This document shows, in pieces, positions 12,080 to 22,620 of a stretch of DNA of 64,000 bases. A program made the position numbers and the translations under genes. The DNA lies in NCBI RefSeq assembly GCF_902167145.1, contig NC_050097.1:168422923-168486922 (forward strand), written 5' to 3'. Position 1 is the stretch's first letter; every line of letters starts with the position of its first letter. The notes below the pieces were generated by a model that was not told the DNA's origin, did not search any database, and worked only from the letters and a program-made list of their open reading frames with translations. This stretch comes from Zea mays. Its lineage: Eukaryota > Streptophyta > Magnoliopsida > Poales > Poaceae.

Positions 12080-12876
12080 AGGTTTAGTTTTTTTTCTCTC
12101 CCCACCCCTGCAGCCGCCGGCCTCCATCCCGCCGACCCATCTCCCTCAACCGCCCGCGCCGCCAGCAGGCCCGGCATCCCCTGCCTGCCGCGCCGCCGCG
12201 CGCCGTGCTCCCCCAGGCACGCCGCCGTCCGCGCCTCCAGCCGTCAGGGCCGCGCGCCGGCCGGACCCGACACCCCTCCAGCCGCCGCGCCGGCCGGACC
12301 CTCCAGCCGCCGTGTCAGGAAGCCGCCTAGCCTGGGCCGCACGCCAGGAAGCAGCCCAGCCAGGGCCGCGCGCTGCCCCGCGCTCTGGCCGGACCGTCGG
12401 TCCTGCAACCGCCGCGCCAGGAAGCCGCCCAAGGCTGACCTCGCCGATCCCGCGCGCCCGGCCGCCTCAGGCCCGCGCCCCGACGCGACTCCGCGCCTTC
12501 TCCCTCTGCTCCCACCGGACCGCGCACCTGCGCCGTCTCCTCCAGCCGCCGGTGCCGCGCGCGGCTTGTCTCCTTCCGCGCCAGCGCCACCGGATCCGCC
12601 CCGGCTCGCTTCTTCCCCTTCTCCGTCGGCCGGTGTCCAGCCGACCTCCTCCCCTTGCTCCCGTCGGCCGCTGGTCCCCAGCCGCCCTTCTGTCTGCCGC
12701 GAGCACTCCCCGCTGCGGCCTCCTCTTCACTTGCCGTCAGACGCTGTCGGCCCCAACTCCTAGCCAAGCCGCCCGACTCGATCCTTCTGGCAGCGTGCGC
12801 CCTTCTGGACGGCCCTCCTCACTACTCGCGCCGCTGCGCTTCTCCTACCAGTGTTTTCCCCGCCCACACCGATTCC
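12080..12876 (+). other. Very GC-rich leader of the copia element
   Basis: Long ORFs exist here in all frames because the sequence is extremely GC-rich and poor in stop codons. The translations are Pro/Ala/Arg-rich with no gag motif. I do not support a protein from this stretch; it sits where gag would be expected. Confidence 0.6.
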
Positions 12877-12921
12877 ATGACGTCACCCCCGCTGTACATG
12901 AGCTTTACCTCGCCCGTCGCT

Positions 12922-13104
12922 CCTGTGACTGTGCGTGCCCTCCTCCACAACGGCCAGCTCATCCGGGGCATGTTCGTGTCCTTCGATCCAGTCTGGAACC
13001 CTATTCTCCGGGACTGCGTTGAGATCCACCCTCAGGCGGGCCGCCACGTGCCTGGACCGCTTGTCTTCCCATGTGCTGCGATCGCCTCCCTAGCGGTTGA
13101 GCCC
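12922..13104 (+). other. Sm/Lsm-like segment in the copia reading frame
   Basis: The frame reads VTVRALLHNGQLIRGMFVSF, continues with a short stretch ending in ILRDCVEI, and after a spacer gives GPLVFPCAAIASLAVEP. The pattern of hydrophobics, the xNGxxxxG turn, F-D, N-x-x-L-x-D-C-x-E and the final VEP follows the Sm1 and Sm2 motifs of SmB-type snRNP proteins. It is not a gag (UBN2) or zinc knuckle. Similarity judged by eye only; an Ataxin-2/Lsm-like origin is an alternative. Confidence 0.5.
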
Positions 13105-14638
13105 GTGTCATCTCCCTCCCCACCTAGCGCCTCTATCGGGGCACCTTCTTTAGCCCTCTCCGCTCACACCGTACCTTCGCCACCAACACCTCCCCCTCCC
13201 ACCACCGATTGGGTGGTTGACTCCGGGGCCTCCTTCCACACTACCCCCACAACTAGTTCGTTACTCCACTCCCATCCACCACACCCCTCACATCCTTCCT
13301 CCATAGTCGTTGGGAACGGTTCCACCCTCCCGGTCACCTCAGTAGGTGCATCGGTTCTTCCAGGACCATTCTGCCTTAACGACGTCCTTGTTGCTCCTGG
13401 ACTGACTCATCCCCTCCTCTCGGTTCGTCGCTTCACTAGTGACAACCAGTGCTCTATGGAGTTCGACCCCTGGGGTCTCACCATACGCCACCTTCCCACA
13501 CATGTTGTGCTCGCTCGCTGTGACAGCTCCGGCCCCCTCTATTCCCTTCACTTGCCCACCACTCCCCACACCAGAGTAGCCTCATCTCCTACCCTTACTA
13601 CTACCACCACATCATATGCTCTTGCTACTACCACCACCTCCTCCGCCATTTGGCACCATCGACTTGGGCACCCTGGACCTAACATCATGTCCCAGCTTGC
13701 CGGCCACTCTGACATATCCTATACTCGGGGCTCTTCTGCGCACCTCTGTCATGCTTGTGAGCTTGGCCGTCACTCCCGTCTTCCTTTTTCCACCTCCACG
13801 TCCAGGGCTGTTCAGGCCTTTGATCTTGTCCACTGTGATCTCTGGACGTCTCCTGTCCTTAGCCTCTCCGGCTACAAATACTACCTGGTCATTCTGGACG
13901 ACTACTCTCATTTCCTTTGGACTTTCCCCCTTCGGCTGAAGTCCGTCACGTTCACCACCCTCACTCACTTCTTCGCCTGGGTATCCACCCAGTTCCGGCG
14001 CCCGGTTCGTGCCCTGCAGTGCGACAATGGCCGCGAGTTCGACAACAACGCCTCCCGTTCATTCTTCCTCACTCACGGCGTCCAGTTGCGTCTCTCGTGC
14101 CCCTACACCTCTGCTCAGAACGGCCGGGCCGAGCGCATGATCCGCACCACCACCAACATGATCCGCTGCCTTCTCTTTCAGGCGTCTCTCCCTGCCACCT
14201 ACTGGGCAGAGGCCCTTCATACCGCCACGCATCTCCTCAACCGTCTTCCCTCGAAGGCGGTGAGCCACCCTACACCTCACTTCGTCCTGTACGGCACAGC
14301 CCCTTCCCACGACCACCTACGCGTGTTTGGCTGTGCCTGCTACCCTAACACTTCCGCTACCGTCCCTAACAAGCTCTCTCCTCGCTCCACTCGCTGCCTC
14401 TTCCTCGGCTACTCCCCTGACCACAAGGGGTATCGGTGTCTGGAACTCACCTCCCACCGCATCATCATCTCTCGTCACGTCGTCTTTGACGAAGATGTGT
14501 TTCCCCTTGTAGGCTCCACCACACCCACCGATCTCGACTCACTCCTCGGGTCCGATCCGGTTCCCCCCACCCCCGGCGCCACTCCTTGCGCCGTTACCTG
14601 CTCCTCGTGCAGCCACGATGCCACAGCTCGCGCCCATC

Positions 14639-14915
14639 CCAGCGCCACGCGCGGCGCCGTCGATCCCGCCTGCGCCTCGCGCGGTCACGTCGATCATGCC
14701 TGCGTCATGTGCGGTCCCCTCGATCCTGCCTGCGCCACGCGCGGCCCCGTCGACCCCGCCTGAGCCACGCGCGACCCCGTCGACCACGCTTGCGCCACGC
14801 GCGGCCCCGTCGACCACGCCTGCGCCACGTGCGGCCCCGTCGACCATGCCTGCGCCACGCGCGGCCCCGCCGATCCTACCTACGCCCCGCGCGGCCCCGT
14901 CGACCCCGGCTCGCT
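14639..14915 (+). repeat. 30-bp tandem repeats between integrase and reverse transcriptase
   Basis: About nine imperfect copies of a 30-bp unit with core GCGCCACGCGCGGCCCCGTC. In the reverse transcriptase frame they encode APRAAPST-type decapeptides, a Pro/Ala linker. In the integrase frame they are interrupted by TGA at 14761-14763. Confidence 0.85.
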
Positions 14916-16785
14916 TCGCCAACCCCACGCTCGTCTACCACCGCCGCGGCCACGCCACTACCTCGGCGCCCCCCGACTCGGGCCCGTCGACGAGCGCGGC
15001 CCGCATCGCCGACCCTGCCTTCGTCTATCACCGCCGCGAGCCGGCCACTCCCGCCGCTCTTGACGTTCCGGCGGTTTGCTCCGAGTCGTCCGTATACCAC
15101 TCAGTCGCCATCCACCGCGACCCCGGGCACGTCCACCCAATGGTGAGTCGGCACGCCGCTGGCGTTCTTCGCCCCGTCGACCGGCTGATCCTGGCTGCTG
15201 CTACGTCCAGCACTCCACCCGACGCTTCCCCGGTGCCCTCCTCCGTTCGCACTGCCCTCGCCGACCCACATTGGCGTCATGCTATGGAGGAGGAGTACGC
15301 GGCCCTCTTGGCCAACCACACCTGGGACCTGGTGCCGCGTCCACCAGGCACCAACGTGGTCACCGACAAGTGGCTCTTTCGCCACAAGCTGACCTCGGAC
15401 GGCTCCCTCGACCGCTACAAGGCCCATTGGGTCCTTCGGGACTTCACCCAGCGCCACGGAGTGGACTACGACGAGACCTTCAGCCCCGTCGTCAAGTTCG
15501 CCACTGTTCGCGCCGTCCTCTCCCTTGCCCTCTCCCGCGACTGGGCGATCCATCAGCTCGACGTCAAGAATGCCTTCCTCCATGGCACTCTGACGGAGAC
15601 GGTCTACTGCAGCCAGCCCATCGGCTTCGTCGACGCTGACCGTCCGGATCTGGTCTGCCGGCTGAATCGGTCCCTGTACGGCCTCAAGCAGGCACCACGG
15701 GCCTAGTACAGTCGCTTCGCCTCCTACCTGGCCTTCATCGGCTTCGTCGAGGCCAAGTCGGACACGTCCCTGTTCATCTACCGGCGTGGCGACGACACCG
15801 TCTACCTCCTGCTCTACGTCGACGACATTGTGCTCACGGCATCCACCGCCGACCTCCTACACCGCACGATCATCGCCCTCCAGCGGGAGTTCGCGATGAA
15901 GGACCTGGGGCCCCTACACCACTTCCTCGACATCACCGCCGAGCGCCGGCCTCAGGGTCTCTTCCTCCACCAGCGCCAGTACGCCATCGACATCCTGGAG
16001 CGGGCTGGCATGTCTGACTGCAAGCCCTGCTCCACGCCTGTCGACACTCAGGCGAAACTATCTGAGGACGACGGGCCTCCGGTCAGCGACGCGACGTCCT
16101 ATCGGAGCCTGACCGGCGCGCTCCAGTACCTCACCTTCTCCAGGCCCGACATCGCATACGCCGTCCAGCAGGTGTGCCTGCATATGCACACTCCGCGGGA
16201 GCCCCATCTCACCGCGCTCAAGCGGATTCTGCGCTACCTCCGCGGCTCCCTCGACTACGGCCTCCTTCTCCGACCATCCCCGACGTCGGAGCTCGTGGTC
16301 TACACCGACGCTGACTGGGCTGGCTGTCCCGACACGCGCCGGTCCACCTCTGGTTACGCCGTGTTCCTGGGCGCCAACCTCGTCTCTTGGGCCGCCAAGC
16401 GGCAGCCCGTCATCTCTCGCTCCAGCGCTGAAGCCGAGTACCGTGCCGTGGCCAACGGTGTGGCAGAGGCCTCCTGGCTGCGCCAGCTCCTCTACGAGCT
16501 CCACAGTCCCCTCCAGCGTGCCACCCTCGTCTACTGCGACAACGTCAGCGCGGTCTACCTCTCCACCAACCCCATGCAACATCAGCGCACGAAGCACGTA
16601 GAGATCGACCCGCACACTTCGTTCGCGAGCGTGTCGTTGCCGGTGACGTTCGTGTTCTCAGCGTCCCCACCACGCTGCAGTTCGCCGACATCTTCACCAA
16701 GGGGTTACCATCGAGTGTATTTTTAGACTTTCGATCCAGTCTCAACATCTGTACAGGATAGAGTTGTGACTGCGGGGGGGGGGGG

Positions 16786-16927
16786 TGTTAGACTAACCCG
16801 TCTAGGGTTTGGGGCCTTCCCCGTGTAATGTCCATCTCACCCCTCTGTAATGGGCCTGGCCCAGTTTACTCAGCCTATTAATATATCGCCCAACCCCTGT
16901 TAGGGTTTGGGGGTTCACATTCCAACA
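16786..16927 (+). repeat. 3' LTR of the nested copia element
   Basis: 142 bp, preceded by a polypurine tract containing a run of about 13 G. Three differences from the 5' LTR. Confidence 0.95.
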
Positions 16928-17219
16928 GATGGTAATGAATTTCCTTTTAAGGGTTTGTTATGTATTTGCATTTGGAATATTATTTTTATCGTGCATGATT
17001 GATTTTTGGTTATTGAATAACATTTCTTCTTAAATAAAAATCCTAATAAATAAATAATATAATAATTATCAGTCCAAAATAACTATATTATTTATAAATA
17101 ATTTTGGTTTAATTATTATAAATTTTAGGGTTATTTAAATATGTATTTCAAAATTAGAAAAAAGAAAAAAACTAACCTAACCTAACCTAGCCGACGCCAT
17201 TATTGGCCATGAAGCACCC

Positions 17220-17694
17220 TGTTGGTACTTGCTCTCAGTTGCAAGGGGATCCAACAAGGGTGAACAGTGACGTCAACAGGGCACACGCTCTAGATGGCAA
17301 AAGCTCTGTTAATCTGGCCTCTCACGGGCACTGTGCAGGGGTATTTATAGGTACCTGAGCGCGCAGCGCCTTGAGCTAAGGACGCATGTGCCCTCAGCTA
17401 CCTAGGTTATCCCCAGAATATTCCCATAAAGTGGGGTTACAGACCGTAATTACAGGGACGCCTTTACAGATTAGGCCCGTAACGCACGGCGGCCACGCGG
17501 GGCCCGTTACGATGGGCCGGAACGCACGTGGGCCTCTGAGCTGGACGAGGCCGCACTGTGGGAAGCCCTTCGTCGCCAGTCTTCGTCTGGTGCGGTACAC
17601 GCGAAGGGTGTCCCTGCCTGTTTTGTCTCTGTTAGCTCAGCTGCTGCAGCAAAGGCTTCGAGCGAAGGGTGGCGCCTTTGCCTTCGCCCCAACA
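17220..17694 (-). repeat. 3' LTR (element orientation) of the Tat gypsy element
   Basis: 475 bp with TG...CA ends; three mismatches to the partner LTR. A minus-strand TATAAATA motif lies near 17345. The adjacent purine tract (minus strand, 17695-17706) serves as PPT. Confidence 0.95.
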
Positions 17695-17861
17695 TTTGCC
17701 CTCCGAGGGACCAGTTCGACAAAGTCACCTGGTGCCGAAGACGTCGCTAGATGGCGGAGACGCTGCCCTCGCTCGAAGTGGTTCCGCGAGGGTTTTTGAT
17801 ATGACCGTTGATTGACGGCGTACTGTTGGATTGCGGGTTTCCCGAAGCGCCGCGCCCTGCC

Positions 17862-17868
17862 TATAAAA
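17862..17868 (+). promoter_or_regulatory. TATA box of the antisense gene
   Basis: TATAAAA followed by a G-rich tract, 171 bases upstream of the ATG at 18033 and on the plus strand, opposite to gag-pol. Its position fits a separate core promoter inside the element. Confidence 0.7.
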
Positions 17869-18032
17869 GGGGGGCGGGGGTCGGCGCTTTATGAACTTCG
17901 CCTTCCGCGCTCCGCGAAAACCCTAGCCGCCCTTTCCGCCGTCTTGCTGCTCGTCTGCCCGCCGCGCTCTTGTTCGCCGGAGATCTGGCTCGAGTGAAGC
18001 AAACCGCCCGCCGCCGCCGATGGTACGTAGCG

Positions 18033-21000
18033 ATGCCGTCCTCGTCTTCTTCCGCTGCCGCTTCACCGCCGGCCGCTCCCTCGCCGCCGGCCGCCGCCTC
18101 GTCTGAGGAGACGCTGAGTAGTTTAATGGCGGAGGAGTTGCGCGCCGGCGATTCTGTTGATTTTGGCGTATCGCGGATGTCGTCGGTCCGCGTGCAAGAC
18201 ATGCAGCGGTTGGGTTACTTCGGCGGCGGAGTTGCTCGAGTCCCGGGGACGGAGGAAGTCCCCGAGCCGGAGGGTGAGTTGGTTGTTTTCGAGGCGTTCT
18301 TCGCCGCCAGACTCCGCTTGCCTGTGCACCGATTTGTTGGCGAAGTCCTGCGCAAGTTCAACGTTCAAATACATCAGCTGACACCGAATGCCATAGTGGC
18401 TCTGTCGAAGTATGTCTGGGCGACGACTTCGTATGGCGGACAGCCATCGGTCGAAGTTTTTGCGAAGTATTATTATTTGCACTGGCAGAGGAGGATGATT
18501 GGGGACGAAGTCGCTCAGTTTGGTTCCTGCACATTCACGCCGAAGACCGGCAAAACCACGATGCAGGTAGTCGAGTTGGTTCCTTGCGCCCGCAACAAGT
18601 GGGGCAACTGGAATGAATTTTGGTTTTACGTTGCTGAGGGCACCGTCGAAGGCCATGAGGGACTCCCCGTGTCCGAGATGTGTTCTCATTTTTACTCAGC
18701 GTACCCGCCCTTTGAAGTGGCGGAGGAGGATGTGGACGAAGGGGCCCTTCGGTGCGCCGCCGGCCTGAGCAGTGGGCGTGACTTGGTCGAAGAATTCGTG
18801 GCGTACGGGGTATGGCCCTTGGCGCATGGCTGGGCGTTGGGCGAAGTGTGCCCTCGCCAGATGCCTTTCCATGGCGGTAGGGTGGTGCGGAGTCCCGCCT
18901 TCGCCCTGAATCTGCAAAACCGTGATCCGGCCGCCTTTGTGCGTGCAGCGGAGGATGGGGCGGTGCGGCTCGTTGGACGTTACGTGCCGAGGACAGAGGG
19001 CCAGCGCAGCTGGGATATCCGCGGGTTGGATGACCGTTTGAACAGGGTTTTTGAATTAAATCAACTGCCATATGACGGCTACCCTGGTCAAGACGATGTG
19101 GACCGCCGTGGGAAGAAACCGGCGGTGGAGACTGGAGACGACCCTGCGCCGGCGGCCGCCCCATCCTCTAAAAAGAGAAAATTAGGTACTACTATGGGAG
19201 GACTTGGGGTTTCTGATGGTTTTGCTAGAGAGTTGATGAGGACGTGCGCGGCCCCGGGGGAAAGGATGTCTTCGCCCGAGCTCCGGGAGTCTTCGACTCG
19301 GATGCTGAGGGTTACCGGGGGTTGTTGGCCTAGGAATGTTCCTATCCCCCGCGCGGCTGGCAGGTACTTTTTTACATCTCGCATGGTTCGTGAATGGAGG
19401 GTTTTTCCTTACGGGCGGAATATTGCTGCTGTTGTGTCAGCAGTGATGGACAAGGATCGCCAGGGGGCTGCACAGAAGCGCCAGGCGGCTGTCAGGCTCG
19501 TTGAAGCCAGGCCGAAGAGGCAGCGGGGGGCTGCGAAGGCTGCGGCCCCCGGCGGAGGCCGGCCGCCGCAGGCGGTGAAGTCGGGTGTCCCTGCTTCTAG
19601 CAAGGCACCGGAGGCAACAGCAGGCGCCGGAGGCTCGAAATCGGCGAAGGCGGTGCCGCCGTCCGGCGTAGTGGCGGAGGTCGCGAAGGCGGCCCGAGCG
19701 TTGCCGTTGTCGGGCAAACGTGTCGCCGACTTCGCCACCGATATTAGTGTGGAGGACTATCTTGGTGGTAAGTCGTTGGCTCTGTTTATTTATTGTTATA
19801 TTTTTTTTCTTTTTTCTTCCTCTCTTTTTTTTTAATTTATTCGTTGGTACGTCGCAGGGTCGGGCGAAGGCCAACTTGCTATGGTTGCGCCTGCCGCGGC
19901 GACCACGACGGCTGCCGCAGCGCCGAAGGCGAAGGGCGGGGCTCTTAGCGCTGGAGGCGAGTGTCGGCCCTCGCGGTTGTCATGGATGAGGCGGGCGCTG
20001 CGTCCCGCCGGCTGAGGGAGGCGACAGAGGCGCTAAGTCAGGTCCGTTGAGCTGGACTTTGGCCTTCTTTTTTTTAATCGGTTTGCTGGGGCCGCGGTCT
20101 TACGAGTGCTCTGCAGGTGGCTGACTTCGCCAGCCGCACTGCGTCAGGGGCCCTCACGGCAGCTGTGGCTGCCGAAGTCGAGAGACTTCGGACACAACAT
20201 GCTGACGCCGTCCGTGAGAAATCGGCCGCCGACAGCAAGTGTCGCAAGCTGGCGGACAAGGTGGCCACGCTGGAGGGAGAGAAGGCTGACCTCCGGCGCC
20301 AGTTGGCGGGGGAGAGGAGGGAGACCAACGAGGCTCTTGTCAAGGCGCAGGCTGCGCAGGCGGAGGCTAACCTGGCACGGGCGGAGGGCAATCTTGCCAG
20401 GGAGCGCGCCGAGCAGCTGCAGGAGCGGCTCACCGCCCTGGAGAGCCGCGTGGAGAGGGCCGAGGCCATGTCGCGCGCGGAGGCGGAGCGGACGCGCCAG
20501 CTGCTTGTAGATACATACCGTGGGCTGGGCGCGGGGACCGGTGATTTCGAAGTGCCGGACCGAGAGCCCGGACTTCGCTGCCTGGAGTGGGTGCAGGAGG
20601 AGTTGCAAGCGCTCCCCACTGTCGTGGAGGGGTTTATGGCGTATGCCTCCCTGGTCACCTGCGAAGGGGCGATGAACGCGCTCTCCCGCGAAGGGTGCCG
20701 GCACTTCGAGGTCTTCGACCAAGCCGATGAAGATTTTGAGCGAGATATCTTTAAGGTTGAGGACCCCGTAGTGAAGGAATCCGCCGGAGCCCTCTACGAC
20801 CGGATGTGGGGTCTGCACGGTCGCGAGGTGGTCAGGGAGCGGGCCGAAACGGCAAGGGCGCAGGTAACGTTTTCGTTTGTTTGGTGTTTGCTGGATGTGG
20901 GTTGTGTGTGTGTTTGCTGAATTTTGTGTGTTTTGTCTTAGGCGGCGCGTGGCGAGAGGGTGGACGACTTCGGGGCGTTGAACAGCATGCTGTCTGACCC

Positions 21001-21793
21001 GGTGCCGACCCCAGCGGAGGCCGTTTCTGGGGTCGCCCTGGAGCCGACCCCGGAGACTACGGAAGACGCGCCGGGTGCCCTCGCAGCTGCTGCGGCCGGC
21101 GAAGACCTGCCCCCGGAGGTCGCCGAAGGCGCGCCTGATGCCCTCGCAGCTGCTGCGCCGAGTGCTGAAGATCCCGCAGTGGTGGCGGTGGCAACGACGG
21201 CGGAAGCAACGGCGGAGCCAACGGCGGAGGCTCCCGCAGCGTCAGGGCCGTCGCAGGTGGCATAGTGGGTGTAGAGGGTTAGGGAAATTTGTATATGTTG
21301 CTGAATTTTGGTTGCTCCACAGGTTCAAGATTTTGGGCCTGCGCACACAACCGCTACTACTAAATTTTTGGCAGCTTCGACCGCGGAAGATGGTAATGAA
21401 TGTGGTGGATCTGCATCTGAGTTTTTTGATTGTGCTGACTCTGGGAGCTCGGTTGAGTGGACTGAGGAGTCGTCGGAGGAGGACTTGGACTATTTTGCGG
21501 CCTTGGATGTGGCTGCGGCGGAGGCTTCGCCGCACATCGCGGGCGCAGGAGATGTGGCAGGTCCTAGCACCGGGCGACGACGACGAAGGGCGATTGCGAA
21601 ACGTAGAGTTAGTGGAGCGGAGGGGGCTTGGCTTCGTGTGAGTGGGGCTGGCCGGCAGGAACTGTTGTCTTTGCCGGCCGCCGTGAATACAGGTGAAGGG
21701 GAACTGCGAAGTCTTTTTGCGGGTGATGAGCTTAGGATAATGTTATTTAATTATAGGGAGATGGGAATTATTCCTAAGGTTGAGCCGATGTAG
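18033..21793 (+). CDS. Antisense five-exon gene of the Tat gypsy element (putative gypsy-type transposon family)
   Basis: Exons at 18033-19767, 19858-20041, 20117-20863, 20942-21256 and 21323-21793, all with GT...AG introns. The intron at 19768-19857 has a long T-rich tract before the acceptor. Exon 1 starts MPSSSSSAAASPP. It carries the fold typical of the 'putative gypsy type transposon' family (VHRFVGEVLRKFNVQIHQLT, then PNAIVALSKYVWATTS), a conserved central block, a basic KKRK and a basic/Ala-rich tail. Exon 3 encodes a long coiled coil (about 20200-20500). Exon 4 is Ala/Glu-rich and exon 5 is acidic. The stop is at 21791-21793. Exon 2 needs a one-base shift to link exons 1 and 3, so this copy may be frameshifted. 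Related antisense genes are known in Grande-like elements; their function is unknown. It converges with pol. Confidence 0.8.
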
Positions 21794-22620
21794 AGTGTGG
21801 TGCCCTCGCTTGTATATGTAGAGGCTTGTATGATGAAGTTGTGTGCCCTCGCTTGTGTGCGAAGGCGTTGTGTACTTTGTCTGGTTTGTCTTGTTGTGCT
21901 GTTGTGATTATAATTGGTCTTGTCGCGGACGGTTTGATGTTGTCGTTTCTGCCTTTGTTGTGCTAGTCCAGTTGCACCCTTAGGTGTCTTCTGCGCGGAC
22001 AGTCTTCGCGGTAGGCTTCGGTTTTTTCGCACTTGTTGTGCTAGTCCGGCTGCACCCTTAGGCGACTTCTGCGCGGATAGTCTTCGCGGTAGACTTTGAT
22101 TTTTTCGCACTTGTTGTGCTAGTCCGGCTGCACCCTTAGGCGACTTCTGCGCGGATAGTCTTCGCGGTAGACTTTGATTTTTTCGCACTTGTTGTGCTAG
22201 TCCGGCTGCACCCTTGGGCGACTTCTGCGCGGATCGTCTTCGCGGTAGACTTTGATTTTTTCGCACTTGTTGTGCTAGTCCGGCTGCACCCTTAGGCGAC
22301 TTCTGCGCGGATAGTCTTCGCGGTAGACTTTGATTTTTTCGCACTTGTTGTGCTAGTCCGGCTGCACCCTTAGGCGACTTCTGCGCGGATTTGTCGCACG
22401 CGAGGGTGGCTAGCGCTTAGCCTCGTGGTGACCTCGTGTTGGTCGAATGTCGAAGACCGTCGTCGCGGTCTTCTTTCGACGCATGTTTTTGCGGGGGGTT
22501 TTTCACACATATATTACATGGCTCCGCCTCGTTAAAAACCTCACCCCCCGGGAGGAAAAGAGTGCGGGCCGGTACAAGATTGTTTTTGCGAATTACAAGG
22601 GCGAAATCAGCCCTGAGGAG
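21794..22620. other. Shared 3' region between antisense gene and pol of the Tat element
   Basis: The two genes converge here, the antisense gene ending at 21793 and pol at 22621. About half is the 78-bp tandem array. The remainder has no supported ORF. Confidence 0.7.
21965..22392. repeat. 78-bp tandem repeat array, about 5.5 copies
   Basis: Units start at 21965, 22043, 22121, 22199, 22277 and 22355 (partial) with AGTCCGGCTGCACCCTTAGG. The period is exactly 78. Units 2 to 5 are almost identical and unit 1 is more diverged. Because 78 is a multiple of three, the minus strand stays open across the array and spells a 26-residue repeat, which I regard as incidental. Confidence 0.93.

Larger units (their letters stand above)
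12877..16761 (+). pseudogene. Copia polyprotein: Sm-like segment, protease, integrase, reverse transcriptase, RNase H
   Basis: From ATG 12877. An Sm/Lsm-like segment (12922-13104) takes the place of gag. The protease motif is WVVDSGASFHTT (about 13207-13242). The integrase has the HHRLGH...CHACELGRH zinc motif, then DLWTSP, CDNGREF and an ENGRAERM-like NGRAERMIRT motif supplying D, D and E. A 30-bp tandem repeat linker follows. The reverse transcriptase region has DKWLFRHKL, HQLDVKNAFLHG and LLLYVDDIVL (active site YVDD). RNase H has VYTDADWAGCPDTRRSTSGY and SSAEAEYRAV. Breaks: a frame change near 14560-14615 in a C-rich run; TAG at 15704-15706 in place of a Trp codon; and a further indel near 16617, after which the natural end would be at about 16761. 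Inactive, but otherwise well preserved. Confidence 0.93.
11924..16927 (+). mobile_element. Ty1/copia retrotransposon nested in the outer 5' LTR
   Basis: Two 142-bp LTRs (11924-12065 and 16786-16927) start TGTTAGACTAACC and end ATTCCAACA. They differ at three positions. The target-site duplication is GATGG (11919-11923 and 16928-16932). The PBS TGGTATCAAAGCC abuts the 5' LTR at 12066. A purine tract with a long G run (to 16785) precedes the 3' LTR. The domain order protease, integrase, reverse transcriptase, RNase H is the copia order. There is no recognisable gag. Confidence 0.95.

Noticed and set aside
12045..12767. Long Pro/Ala/Arg-rich ORFs on both strands in the copia leader
   Set aside because: Extreme GC content leaves few stop codons in any frame; compositions are low complexity and carry no motif.
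17386..17799. 137-residue plus-strand ORF, with a near copy at 28490-28879
   Set aside because: It lies in the Tat gypsy LTRs, on the strand opposite to the element, with no domain.
21751..22344. 197-residue minus-strand ORF with a 26-residue repeat
   Set aside because: It is the translation of the 78-bp tandem array, open only because 78 is divisible by three; no start context or domain supports it.
21965..22392. Regularly spaced repeats resembling a CRISPR array
   Set aside because: The units are contiguous tandem copies without unique spacers, and the DNA is plant nuclear.
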